Positions 35,646 to 43,967 of a stretch of 64,000 bases of DNA are shown piece by piece (within the stretch, counting starts at the first letter, position 1; each line of letters opens with the position of its first letter). The stretch is from positions 434,001-498,000 of the forward strand of contig NZ_CP108882.1 of NCBI RefSeq assembly GCF_036347055.1. The letters run 5' to 3'. The DNA is from Streptomyces sp. NBC_00820 (GTDB lineage Bacteria > Actinomycetota > Actinomycetes > Streptomycetales > Streptomycetaceae). Under the pieces are notes generated by a model. That model was not told the DNA's origin, did not search any database, and saw only the letters and a program-made list of their open reading frames with translations. A program made the position numbers and the translations under genes.

Positions 35646-36539
35646 GTGACGACCGACGTGACGTCAGCCGCCGGACGGGGCACCGTCCGGCGGCTCGCCG
35701 GGACCCTGCACCGCAGGCCCCGGCTCCGGCTGACCCTGCTGCTCACAGCCCCGCTGCTGTGGCTCGCGGTCCTCTACCTCGGCTCGCTGGCCGTGCTGTT
35801 CGTCTCGGCCTTCTGGACGACGGACTCCTTCACCTCCCAGGTGGTGAAGGTCTGGTCGACGGACAACTTCCACGAGCTGTTCACCACGCCGGTCTACCGC
35901 CAGGTCGTACTGCGCAGCGTCGGCGTGGCGCTCGCGGTCACCGCCCTGTGCGCCGTGATCGCGTTCCCGGTCGCCTTCTACACCGCGCGGGTGGCCCGGC
36001 CGAAGTGGCGTCCGCTGCTCGTGGTGGCCATCCTGACGCCGCTGTGGGCGAGTTACCTCGTCAAGGTGTACGCGTGGCGGCTCATCCTCTCCGAGGGCGG
36101 CCTGGCCGACTGGACGCTCGCGCCCCTCGGGCTGAGCGGCCCCGGATTCGGCCTGCCGGCCACCGTCCTCGCGCTCACGTACCTGTGGCTGCCGTACATG
36201 ATCCTGCCGATCCACACGGCGCTGGAGCAGCTGCCGGACAGTCTGCTCGACGCTTCGGCGGACCTCGGCGCGCGGGCGGGCCGCACCTTCCGGTCCGTGG
36301 TGCTGCCCATGGTGCTGCCGTCCGTCGCGGCGGGTTCCGTGTTCACCTTCTCGCTCAGCCTCGGCGACTACATCACGGTGCAGATCGTCGGCGGCAAAAC
36401 GCAGTTGATCGGGAACCTCGTGTATTCCAACATCGAACTCAACCTGCCCATGGCGGCCGCGCTGGGCACCGTGCCCGTGGTCGTGATCGTCCTGTACCTG
36501 CTGGCGATCCGCCGTACGGGCGCCCTGAACAGCCTGTAG
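35646..36539 (+). CDS. ABC transporter permease (PotB-like)
   Basis: 297-aa permease with six predicted helices and an EAA-like cytoplasmic loop (DSLLDASADLGARAGRTFRS, about 199-218), the docking site for the ATPase. The N-terminus is a basic tail. The GTG start at 35646 lies 3 bases after the binding-protein stop; translation is probably coupled. Confidence 0.9.
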   Translation: MTTDVTSAAGRGTVRRLAGTLHRRPRLRLTLLLTAPLLWLAVLYLGSLAVLFVSAFWTTDSFTSQVVKVWSTDNFHELFTTPVYRQVVLRSVGVALAVTALCAVIAFPVAFYTARVARPKWRPLLVVAILTPLWASYLVKVYAWRLILSEGGLADWTLAPLGLSGPGFGLPATVLALTYLWLPYMILPIHTALEQLPDSLLDASADLGARAGRTFRSVVLPMVLPSVAAGSVFTFSLSLGDYITVQIVGGKTQLIGNLVYSNIELNLPMAAALGTVPVVVIVLYLLAIRRTGALNSL

Positions 36540-36548
36540 GAGCGCACC

Positions 36549-37364
36549 ATGCATCTCAGCCGCACCGCGCGCGCCGCCCTGCGCGTCGGCGCCGGACTCG
36601 GCTTCGCGGTGATCTACGTGCCGCTGCTGCTCGTCCTCGTCAACTCCCTCAACCCCGACCGCAGCGCGAGCTGGCCACCGCCGGGACTGACCCTGCGCTG
36701 GTGGTCGGTGGCCGCCCACAACTCCGGTGCGCGGGAGGCTCTTTGGACATCGGTGAAGGCGGGTCTGGGCGCCACGGCCATCGCGCTGGTGCTCGGCACG
36801 CTCATCGCGTTCGCCGTCGCCCGGCACCGCTTCTTCGGCCGCGGCACGGTCTCCTTCATCGTGGTCCTGCCGATCGCCCTCCCTGGCATCGTCACGGGCA
36901 TCGCCCTCAACTCCGCGTTCAGTACGGTGCTCGCGCCGCTGGGTGTGGGGCTCGGTCTGTTCACCGTGATCGCCGGCCACGCCACCTTCTGCATCGTCGT
37001 GGTCTTCAACAACGTGGTGGCCCGGCTGCGGCGCACGTCCTCGTCGTACGAGGAGGCCGCGATGGACCTCGGCGCGACCACCTTCCGGGCCTTCGTCGAC
37101 GTCACCTTCCCGCTGATCCGCTCCGCGCTGCTGGCCGGCGGTCTGCTCGCCTTCGCGCTGTCCTTCGACGAGATCGTCGTGACGACCTTCACCGCGGGCC
37201 CCGGTGTCGAGACCCTCCCCATCTGGATCTTCGGCAACATGACGCGCCCCCAGCAGGCGCCCGTGGTGAACGTCGTCGCCGCCGTGCTCGTCCTGCTCTC
37301 GGTGCTCCCGATCTACGCCGCCCAGCGGCTGTCCGGGGACACGGCGACGTCGAGCAGGGTGTGA
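36549..37364 (+). CDS. ABC transporter permease (PotC-like)
   Basis: 271-aa permease with six helices and EAA loop (SSSYEEAAMDLGATTFRAFV, about 164-183). It pairs with the PotB-like permease 9 bases upstream. The region ALSFDEIVVTTFTAGPG is typical of PotC. Confidence 0.9.
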   Translation: MHLSRTARAALRVGAGLGFAVIYVPLLLVLVNSLNPDRSASWPPPGLTLRWWSVAAHNSGAREALWTSVKAGLGATAIALVLGTLIAFAVARHRFFGRGTVSFIVVLPIALPGIVTGIALNSAFSTVLAPLGVGLGLFTVIAGHATFCIVVVFNNVVARLRRTSSSYEEAAMDLGATTFRAFVDVTFPLIRSALLAGGLLAFALSFDEIVVTTFTAGPGVETLPIWIFGNMTRPQQAPVVNVVAAVLVLLSVLPIYAAQRLSGDTATSSRV

Positions 37365-37373
37365 GGGGTCTCT

Positions 37374-37409
37374 TGGCGACGCCATGGGTTTCGTGGCGAC
37401 GCCATGGGT
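37374..37409. repeat. 16-bp direct repeat after the transporter operon
   Basis: TGGCGACGCCATGGGT occurs at 37374-37389 and 37394-37409 (period 20). It lies between the PotC-like gene and the next gene. Confidence 0.85.
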
Positions 37410-37452
37410 GAGGAGTGCCGGGTGGAGTAGCAACCGGACGGAGGAGTGCCCG

Positions 37453-37959
37453 ATGATCGCGGAAGAGGGCCCGGCTCCGGCCCGGCTGCTACGGTCCGCC
37501 TACGAGGCCGTCTCGGCAGTCGTGGCGGACCTGGGCTCGGCGAACGGCCGGCGCTGGGTACGGGTCAACGCCGGCATGTTCCTGGACTTGGGCCGGCTGC
37601 GCGGCCTCTTCCTGGAGACCCTGGCGGCCGCCGTGCACGCGGGTGCCTCGGCGGACCCGGACCGGCGGGTGGCCACACAGGGGCATGTGCTGACGGCCGG
37701 CGACCTGATGACCACCCTCGCGGTCGAGGCGACCGTCCACCACCTCGACCTGACGGTCCGGCTGCCCCTGGCCCCGGGCCCCTCCTCCGAAGGTCTGACC
37801 GCCGTGCGCGCCACACTCGACTGCCTTCTGGGCCGGCCCGCGCTGCCGGGCTGGAGCGACCGCCACTACGCCCGCGTCGGCACCGGCCGCACCCCGCTCA
37901 CCGACGCCGAACGCACCGCCCTGGGCGCGGCGGCGGACCGGTTCCCGCTCTTCGGGTGA
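37453..37959 (+). CDS. Maleylpyruvate isomerase/DinB-like protein, shortened
   Basis: 168-aa protein. Its C-terminal half matches mycothiol-dependent maleylpyruvate isomerase-like proteins: VAAGMFLD-like VNAGMFLDLG, QGHVLTAGDLMTTLAVEATV, HHLDLTVRLP, and the closing GTGRTPLTDAERTALG...RFPLFG. The N-terminus jumps from AVVADLG straight to SANGRRW. Relatives usually have about 50-60 more residues there, including the W-x-x-T-x-C-x-GW-x-VRDL-x-x-H segment with a metal-ligand histidine. An internal deletion is likely, so activity is doubtful. The ATG at 37453 follows GGAGGAG. Confidence 0.55.
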   Translation: MIAEEGPAPARLLRSAYEAVSAVVADLGSANGRRWVRVNAGMFLDLGRLRGLFLETLAAAVHAGASADPDRRVATQGHVLTAGDLMTTLAVEATVHHLDLTVRLPLAPGPSSEGLTAVRATLDCLLGRPALPGWSDRHYARVGTGRTPLTDAERTALGAAADRFPLFG

Positions 37960-38170
37960 CGACCGTCCGGCTCCCCCTGCCCTGCCCTGCCCTGCACGGT
38001 GTGGCCGGGTACGCCGTTCGGGCAGGGGGGCCGCCGCGGCCGGGTGGCGGCCGGCCGCTCGTCCGGCCGCGGTCGGGGAAGGCGGCCCGGCGGCGGGATG
38101 GCGGGGGCTTTCGTAGGCTGAGGGTGCCCGAAGCTCCTCCGGGAGGTGTGCCCCGAGGCGGGAGACAGTC

Positions 38171-39094
38171 GTGATCGAACTGGCCGCGGCGTTCGCCGTC
38201 GCGGGAGCGGCGAGCAACGCCGTGGGGACGGCGTTCCAGCGCAAGGCCGCCTCCGTGAGCCGCCACAGCGGTCTGCGGCTGCTGGCGGAACTCGTACGGC
38301 AGCCCGCGTGGCTGTTGGGCATGGCCGGGGTGATCGGCGCGGCGGTGTGCCAGAGCCTGGCCCTGGTCAACGGGCCGCTGGCCCTGGTCCAGCCGCTCTT
38401 CATCCTGGAGCTGCCGTTCGCGTTGCTCGCCATGGGCTGGATCATGCACCGGCACCTTCCCGCCTACGGCTGGTGGGGCGTGGCGGCCGTCGTGGCCGGC
38501 CTGGCCGTCCTGCTCGTCGCCGCGGCGCCGCACGGAGCCACCGACCAGGCCGCGCTCGTCCGCTGGATCCCTGCCGTGATCCTGTGCGTCGGCGCGATCG
38601 CCGCGGCCGTGGTCCTGGCCAGGCACGGGCACTCTCCCGCCCGCCGTGCCGCCTTGCTGGCGGCGGGCTCCGCGATCGCCAACGCCCTCACGGCCGCGCT
38701 GCTGAAGTCGGCCACGGGCACCTTCGCCGACCACGGGTTCCAGGCGTTCCTGCGGTCCTGGCAGACGTACGGTTTCGCGCTGGCCGGCGCGGGGGCCGTG
38801 CTCCTGCTGGAGAACGCACTCCAGGCCGGCCCCCTGGCCGCGGCACAGCCCGCGCTGACCATCGGTGACGCCGTGGTCAGTCTGGTCCTCGGCGTCACCC
38901 TGTTCGGGGAGACCATCCGGACGGGCTGGTGGCTGGTGCCCGAGGCGTGCGGAGCGGCGGCCATCGTCGTGGGTGTGCTGATCCTGAGCCGGGCCGTCCA
39001 GAACCTCATCGAGCGGCCACCGGGCGGCACGCTCTCCAAGTCCCGGCCGGCCAGGTCCGACCAGGGCCGCCGAACGGGCGACGACAGCAGGTGA
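38171..39094 (+). CDS. DMT-superfamily transporter
   Basis: 307-aa protein with about ten predicted helices in two five-helix halves and a basic cytoplasmic tail (SKSRPARSDQGRRTGDDSR). The helix ALVNGPLALVQPLFILELPF and the second-half GPLAAAQPALTIGDAVVSLV are the repeated signatures of DMT/EamA-like permeases. Substrate unknown. GTG start with GGGAG upstream. Confidence 0.82.
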   Translation: MIELAAAFAVAGAASNAVGTAFQRKAASVSRHSGLRLLAELVRQPAWLLGMAGVIGAAVCQSLALVNGPLALVQPLFILELPFALLAMGWIMHRHLPAYGWWGVAAVVAGLAVLLVAAAPHGATDQAALVRWIPAVILCVGAIAAAVVLARHGHSPARRAALLAAGSAIANALTAALLKSATGTFADHGFQAFLRSWQTYGFALAGAGAVLLLENALQAGPLAAAQPALTIGDAVVSLVLGVTLFGETIRTGWWLVPEACGAAAIVVGVLILSRAVQNLIERPPGGTLSKSRPARSDQGRRTGDDSR

Positions 39095-39220
39095 GTACCC
39101 CGAACGGCCGCTCCTCGGCGCACTGATCCCGGCGCCACCGTCTCGCCCGTGCGAACAGGTCTGTGATCCGCCCGGCCACCGGGCCCCGACCCGAGTGAGG
39201 ACCCGGCCCCCGACCGCACG

Positions 39221-39253
39221 CCGCCCGCCCCGGCGCAGGGCCGGGGCGGGCGG
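39221..39253. terminator. Bidirectional terminator hairpin
   Basis: CCGCCCGCCCCGGC (39221-39234) pairs perfectly with 39240-39253 across a 5-base loop. It lies between the convergent DMT transporter and snapalysin genes and should stop both transcripts. Confidence 0.8.
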
Positions 39254-39378
39254 TCGAGGCGCGGGTCCTTGCCCGCCGTCCCTGCGCGGTAGGGGCCGCC
39301 GCGCGCGGCGGGCGATCCGTACCGTCGGGGAAGGGCGGCGCAGCCGGTGGGGGGTGGCGGCGGGCCGGGGACCGTCGG

Positions 39379-40047
39379 TCAGTGCACCTTGTTCAGCTTG
39401 TCCAGGGCCTTCGCGAGCCCGGCGGCCCACAGCTGGTTCACCCGGGAGCGCTCGGTGGCGTTCGGGTAGCGGTTGGTGCAGGACGGGCCGGGGCCGCCGC
39501 CCGACATCAGCTCGCTGCACGGCCCGCTGTAGTGGTCGGGCAGCCCGAGGACGTGTCCGGTCTCGTGCGCGGTGACGCGGATCGAGTCGTACTGCTGGTT
39601 CTGCGCGTAGTCGAGGAAGATGTAGCCGCTGCCGTGGCCGTCCGTGGAGGCGTACGAGCCCTGCGGGTCGCTGCCCTCGTAGTAGGCGAAGTCGGCGCCC
39701 CCCGAGGTCGCCTGGAGCTTGACGTTCGTCACCGAGCTGTTCCAGATCGAGGCGGAGCTCGCTATCTGCGAGCTGAAGCTCGGCGCCTGGGAGGCGTTGT
39801 AGTAGACGGTGACCGACTTCAGGTTCGGGTGGGCGGCCTGCTTCTCGGCGACCGACTTGAGCACGGCCTCGAAGAACGCCTTGTTGTCGGCGGCGTCCCC
39901 GGCCGAGCGGGTGTACCCGGCGTGCGGGGCGGCGGGCGCCGTGGCGGTGGTCTGGGCGCCGGCCGGGGTCGCGGTGCCCAGCGCCGCGCAGGCCAGGCCG
40001 AGGCCCAGCGCGATCAGGCTTCTGGTGGTCGTACGGGAAGACGACAT
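39379..40047 (-). CDS. snpA: Snapalysin-type secreted zinc metalloprotease
   Basis: 222-aa secreted protease. Signal peptide about 1-31 (ending TPAGA), a short propeptide, then a catalytic domain with [17 protein letters not shown]. HExxHxxGxxD gives two histidine ligands and the aspartate third ligand that define snapalysins. Two cysteines ([16 protein letters not shown]) probably form a disulfide. Snapalysin is the Streptomyces milk-hydrolysing neutral protease. The divergent LysR gene matches the known snpA/snpR arrangement. Confidence 0.93.
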   Translation of the reverse strand: MSSSRTTTRSLIALGLGLACAALGTATPAGAQTTATAPAAPHAGYTRSAGDAADNKAFFEAVLKSVAEKQAAHPNLKSVTVYYNASQAPSFSSQIASSASIWNSSVTNVKLQATSGGADFAYYEGSDPQGSYASTDGHGSGYIFLDYAQNQQYDSIRVTAHETGHVLGLPDHYSGPCSELMSGGGPGPSCTNRYPNATERSRVNQLWAAGLAKALDKLNKVH

Positions 40048-40142
40048 GTGGGGGGACTCCTTCTCGTTCGTGTGGGGTGGTGAACGATCGGTTGCCCACG
40101 AGTCTCGGACACCTCAACAGCCGACGGATGATGGCAACTTGG

Positions 40143-40159
40143 GATAGCACGAAGCTATC
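40143..40159. promoter_or_regulatory. LysR-type operator candidate
   Basis: GATAGC (40143-40148) and GCTATC (40154-40159) form a perfect inverted repeat around ACGAA, with the T-N11-A core of LysR sites. It lies centrally between snpA and its divergent regulator. Confidence 0.65.
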
Positions 40160-40233
40160 GCGGGCAACTCGCGTGCTTCCGTCGGGATTTGATCGTCTGG
40201 CGTCGGACCGGCCACCGCCATACGCTCCCCCGC

Positions 40234-41196
40234 ATGGAGCTAGAGGTCAGACACTTCCGCGTCCTCTGCGCCATCGCCGACGCCGGCAGCCTTCACCAGG
40301 CGGCACGTGAACTCGGCCTGGCGCAGCCGTCGTTGAGTACCCAGTTGCGCCGTATCGAACAGGAGCTGGGCGGCCGGCTCTTCACCCGCTGCCGTACCGG
40401 CTGCCGCCCCACACCTCTCGGGCACCTCGTGCTCAGCCGCGCCCGGCCCCTGGTCACCGAACTCGCCGCGCTCGTCGCCGAGACGAGGGCCGCGGCCGCC
40501 CGCGCCGCCGGCGGACCCCGGCCCCGCATCGGCGCGACCGCCAGCCGCGCCCTGCCGGGCTGGCTGCGCCGGCTGCGCTCGCGGACACCACCGGCCGAGC
40601 CCACGCTCCAGATGGACGCGTCCGCCAACGCCCTGCTGCGCATGGTCGCGGAGGGCCGGCTCGACCTGGCCTTCGTGCACGAGATCGAGGGCAGTCCGCT
40701 GCGCATCCCGGACGGGCTCCGTCTGCGCGTCCTGATGGAACGGGAACCGCAGTTCGTCTCCCTCGCCGCCGACCACCCCGCCGCCACCGGGGACGAGGTG
40801 CGGCTCGCCGATCTCGCCGCCGACCGCTGGATGGTCGACTCCACCGCCGACGGCGAATGGGACGGGCTGTGCCGTGTGCTGCGCGGGGCCGGGCTCGAAC
40901 CGGAGATGCTGCACGGCGACTACCTCACCGCCTACTCCCTGGCCGCCATCGGCGAGGTGGTGACGGTCAGCCAGCCCACCGCGCACCCCCGCTCCGACCT
41001 GGCCATCCGCCCCCTCCAGGGCGACCCCATCGGCGTACGGCTGCTGCTCGCGGCCCGCACGGAGGCGCAACTGGACAACGGCTACTCCGAACTGGAGGAG
41101 GCCTACTGGGAGGCCGCCCACCAGGCCCCGGCGTACCGGGAGTGGCTGGAGCGGGCGGACGGCGCGGCGCACCCTTGCCGGATGGCGCGGGCCTGA
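40234..41196 (+). CDS. snpR: LysR-family activator of the snapalysin gene
   Basis: 320-aa LysR-type regulator: N-terminal helix-turn-helix (SLHQAARELGLAQPSLSTQL, about 20-39) and a two-lobed ligand domain from about 95. Divergent to snpA, as in characterised Streptomyces pairs where the LysR protein activates protease expression. TACGCT (40221-40226) ends 7 bases before the ATG, and no Shine-Dalgarno site is present, so the mRNA is probably leaderless. Gene name by context. Confidence 0.85.
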   Translation: MELEVRHFRVLCAIADAGSLHQAARELGLAQPSLSTQLRRIEQELGGRLFTRCRTGCRPTPLGHLVLSRARPLVTELAALVAETRAAAARAAGGPRPRIGATASRALPGWLRRLRSRTPPAEPTLQMDASANALLRMVAEGRLDLAFVHEIEGSPLRIPDGLRLRVLMEREPQFVSLAADHPAATGDEVRLADLAADRWMVDSTADGEWDGLCRVLRGAGLEPEMLHGDYLTAYSLAAIGEVVTVSQPTAHPRSDLAIRPLQGDPIGVRLLLAARTEAQLDNGYSELEEAYWEAAHQAPAYREWLERADGAAHPCRMARA

Positions 41197-41368
41197 GGGC
41201 GCGAGGGGCACGAGGGGCCGCCGTGGCCGGCCGGCAAGTTCCGTGGGGCGCCGGTACCGATGGGCACCCGGGGCCCGTGGGCGTCGAGACCGGTGGGCGA
41301 CGGGGCCGGTGGGCGACGTTTGCGATGAAGCGGGCATGAGGGGCATGACGTACATCACGGGCCATTTG

Positions 41369-41410
41369 GTTTACCGTTCAACCACATCGGGCGTAGGTTC
41401 ACCAGTGCCC
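41369..41410 (+). promoter_or_regulatory. Conserved promoter block, copy A
   Basis: GTTTACCGTTCAACCA (41369-41384), GGCGTA (41390-41395) and CCAGTGCCC (41402-41410) recur in the same order and nearly the same spacing upstream of the small secreted protein gene at 44714-44986. It lies about 70 bases before the ATG at 41481. This looks like an alternative-sigma promoter plus leader, or an activator site. Confidence 0.65.
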
Positions 41411-41480
41411 CACACCAAGGGGCACACCCCGCCCGACTCCGTTGACGAGAGGGGCGGGGCCGAGCAAGGAGGAAAAGATC

Positions 41481-42014
41481 ATGAGTCGCACCTTCGTGCG
41501 CAGGGCCGTCGTCGCAGCCGCATCGCTCGCTGTCGCCACCGGCTCCCTTCTCGCGGCGGGCGGTACCGCCTCGGCCGCGACCGAACAGGTCGGCCACCGT
41601 ACGGCCGTCGTCACCCATGACGGCGGCAGCCACGGCGACCACGACGGCCGCCGTCACGGTCACGACGACAGCCGGGACGACCGCCGTGCCGACGACTACC
41701 GCGGCGACCACCGCGGCGACCACCACGGACGGGACTCGTACCGCGAGGACACCCGCCGAGGCGACGGACAGCGCGGCCACAGCGCCGCGTACGACCGTCA
41801 CCGGGACCGGCACCACGGGGACGACCGCCGCTGGGACGACCGCCGTTGGGACGGCCACCGCTCCTGGGAGCGCAGCGGCCGTGGCTGGTACACCCAGGAC
41901 CACGGGGACCGGTACCGGTACGACGGCCACCGCTTCTACCGCTGGGACCAGGTCCAGGACTCCTGGGCACCCTGGCACACGGGCGGCGACTTCGACCGGG
42001 GCGTCTTCGGCTGA
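41481..42014 (+). CDS. Secreted His/Asp/Arg-rich protein
   Basis: 177-aa protein with Sec signal peptide (MSRTFVRRAVVAAASLAVAT, cleavage after ASA at about 33). The mature part is extraordinarily rich in His, Asp, Arg and Gly (HGDHDGRRHGHDDSRDDRRA) and ends in a more ordered aromatic segment (GWYTQDHGDRYRYDGHRFYR) repeated in style by the protein at 44714-44986. The composition suggests metal or polyanion binding at the cell surface. Strong AAGGAGG ribosome site at 41467-41473. Confidence 0.8.
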   Translation: MSRTFVRRAVVAAASLAVATGSLLAAGGTASAATEQVGHRTAVVTHDGGSHGDHDGRRHGHDDSRDDRRADDYRGDHRGDHHGRDSYREDTRRGDGQRGHSAAYDRHRDRHHGDDRRWDDRRWDGHRSWERSGRGWYTQDHGDRYRYDGHRFYRWDQVQDSWAPWHTGGDFDRGVFG

Positions 42015-42582
42015 CCGTCACCGACTCCTCGTGCGGCAGGGTGGGGCACGCTGACGCACGAGAGGCCCGGCCCCTCGGGACGAGGACCGGGCTGCCCGCA
42101 CGGACACCGGGGAACGTGTCCGTGCGGGCGCGGGGTGGCATCCGCGGCAACGTCCGGGAGACCGGACGGACACCGTCCACGGATGCCACCCTGTCGGCTT
42201 TCCGCAAAGACCCCCGTGCGTCCGGCACGGGGGTCGCGCCGCGGTCCGACTCCGCCACCGGGGAGGGAACTTCACGGAGGACTCCGCGCATACGGCCACG
42301 GGCGCAGGGAGCTTGGGTCGCGGTGCGACGAAGTCGGTTCGGACACCGCGCCGGCGCCGGGCCCGCATCCGGGAAACCGGGATCCACGCACCGCCTTCGA
42401 CCACGGAGGCTCGGCCAGCACCCACTACCCCCACCCCCACCACGACCACGACCACGACCACGACCCGCTGTCCGGAAGGCCCGGTGGCCCGCTGGAGCCG
42501 GCCCGAACCGCGGAAGAGGTCCTGCCCCACACCGCCGGCCCCACCGTCACGTCCGCCGCAAGGGCCGCGGGCGTGCGGTCGT
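42015..42582. other. Structured non-coding stretch
   Basis: No gene supported. It holds three stem-loops in 42094-42235 (listed separately) and a CACGAC hexanucleotide repeated four times at 42441-42464. A plus-strand frame through the repeat would encode HDHDHDHD but has no start or family. Confidence 0.5.
42094..42235. terminator. Three consecutive perfect stem-loops
   Basis: Stem 1: GCCCGCACGGACAC (42094-42107) with 42116-42129, 8-base loop. Stem 2: GGTGGCATCCG (42134-42144) with 42180-42190, enclosing a small nested hairpin (CGTCCGG/CCGGACG). Stem 3: GACCCCCGTGC (42209-42219) with 42225-42235, 5-base loop. The first is a likely terminator for the gene ending at 42014; the run could also be a structured RNA. 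Confidence 0.65.
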
Positions 42583-43797
42583 TCAGGCGGCGGAAGCAGC
42601 CCCCGACCGGGGACGCGCGGAGGCCGCGGTGAGCCGGTCGGCGTGGTCCAGGTCGGCCAACAGGCGTTCGACGTCGGTCATCAGCGATCCGTACACATGC
42701 CAGGCGCCCGGCTCGGGGAGGGCGCCGTGGGCGATCAGGTCGGTCATCGCCTGGTGCCAGACGGCGGCTTCGCCGATGCCCTGACGCAGCCTGTCACGGG
42801 CGGCGTCGACACGACCGGGCTCGGCGGTCGAGCTCAGGGCGGCGAACGAGGTCACCGCCTGTCCGGCCGCCTCCAGGGTCGCCGCGTACCGCTCCAGGAA
42901 GAGTCTGCCCAGGTGGTGGTCGGTGTGCCGGTCGTCGACGTTGTCGGCCAGCGTCCGGGCGATGCCGCGGACCTGGAAGGAGACACGGTGCAGGGCGTGG
43001 AGCGCCTCGCGGTGGGCGGGCACCTTCCCCCGCCCGTGCACGGCGCACCGCGTGTTCCAGCGCAGGCTCTCCTGGCCCCGGTGGACGTCCTCGTGTGCCT
43101 GGACCACCAGTTCCTCCAGGTGCCTTCCCTGCTCCAGCCAGGTGTGCGCACGGTCACCGTGCTGCCGTTCGCGCAGTCCGCGGGCCATGTCACCCAGCAA
43201 CGTCCCCATGGAAGCCGCGAGTTCGCGCACCGAGGCGTCGGACGCCTCCAGGTGCAACGGCGGCAGGACGAGCGCGTTCACCACGATCCCCACCACCGCT
43301 CCGGCCAGTGTCGCCAGGACCAGTGCGACCACGTGCCCCATCGGGGCGGCCGCGGCCACGGTCAGGGCGAGGACCGCCGTCGAGACGACCTGGAGCCGGC
43401 TGTCGGTGCTCCGGTGGCCGCCGGCACCGGCGAACAGCGCGATCGCCAGAACCGCCGCGACGCTGCCCGCGGTCGAGCCGAGCAGCCATACGACCGCCGC
43501 GGCCAGGGACAGCCCGGCCGCCCGCGTGCCCACGCTCCGGGCGGCCTGCGTCACCGAGCGGTGGACCGTCGGCGCGCTGACCATGAGCAGCGCCGTGGCC
43601 ACGGCGGTGTACTCCTGCTGCCCCGGCAGCCACCACGAGGTGATCTCCCATGCAAGGAGCGCCGCGATCAGGCCCTTGACGCCCTGAATCAGCACTGCGG
43701 CCACCCGTCCGCGGTGCGGCGTCCGGGCGGCTCGCAGCGACCGCGCGACACCGCATGCCGAGAGCCCTCGCCGCAGACGGTTGGTTGAAAGTTGCAT
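42583..43797 (-). CDS. FUSC/aromatic-acid-exporter-like membrane protein
   Basis: 404-aa protein with an N-terminal bundle of about six helices (residues about 25-190: VLIQGVKGLIAALLAWEITS, YTAVATALLMVSAP) and a C-terminal helical cytoplasmic domain (about 195-400). It has a single bundle, unlike the 725-aa FUSC protein at 10505-12682; such half-size proteins probably dimerise. The ATG at 43797 has no Shine-Dalgarno site; CATTAT ends 7 bases upstream, so the transcript is probably leaderless. Confidence 0.78.
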   Translation of the reverse strand: MQLSTNRLRRGLSACGVARSLRAARTPHRGRVAAVLIQGVKGLIAALLAWEITSWWLPGQQEYTAVATALLMVSAPTVHRSVTQAARSVGTRAAGLSLAAAVVWLLGSTAGSVAAVLAIALFAGAGGHRSTDSRLQVVSTAVLALTVAAAAPMGHVVALVLATLAGAVVGIVVNALVLPPLHLEASDASVRELAASMGTLLGDMARGLRERQHGDRAHTWLEQGRHLEELVVQAHEDVHRGQESLRWNTRCAVHGRGKVPAHREALHALHRVSFQVRGIARTLADNVDDRHTDHHLGRLFLERYAATLEAAGQAVTSFAALSSTAEPGRVDAARDRLRQGIGEAAVWHQAMTDLIAHGALPEPGAWHVYGSLMTDVERLLADLDHADRLTAASARPRSGAASAA

Positions 43798-43810
43798 AAC
43801 TGAAATAATG

Positions 43811-43832
43811 GCACGTTTTGTACGTTTTGCAC
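43811..43832. promoter_or_regulatory. Tandem repeat at the promoter of the FUSC-like gene
   Basis: ACGTTTTG occurs at 43813-43820 and 43822-43829 (9-base period), directly upstream of the CATTAT element. Position and repetition suggest a regulator site overlapping the promoter. Confidence 0.45.
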
Positions 43833-43967
43833 CAGTGTTCTGGGCCACTCCCGAGCGCCCGCGAGGCAACACGGCCGCACGAACACGCCTGAGGCCCCGA
43901 CGAGATGAGGGGGCCTCAGGCGAGATACAGGCGCGGGAGCGGATGCGGATGCGGGTACGGGCGCGAG

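Noticed and set aside
34982..37411. 809-codon plus-strand frame across the transporter genes
   Set aside because: Shadow of the PotD, PotB and PotC-like genes in another frame; composition almost only Arg, Gly, Leu and Ala.
37898..40150. 750-codon minus-strand frame
   Set aside because: It crosses a transporter, a terminator hairpin and the protease gene in different registers; a compositional artefact.
42441..42464. CACGAC repeat as a CRISPR or coding His-Asp repeat
   Set aside because: Only four 6-base units without spacers, and the frame through it lacks a start. It is a simple microsatellite.
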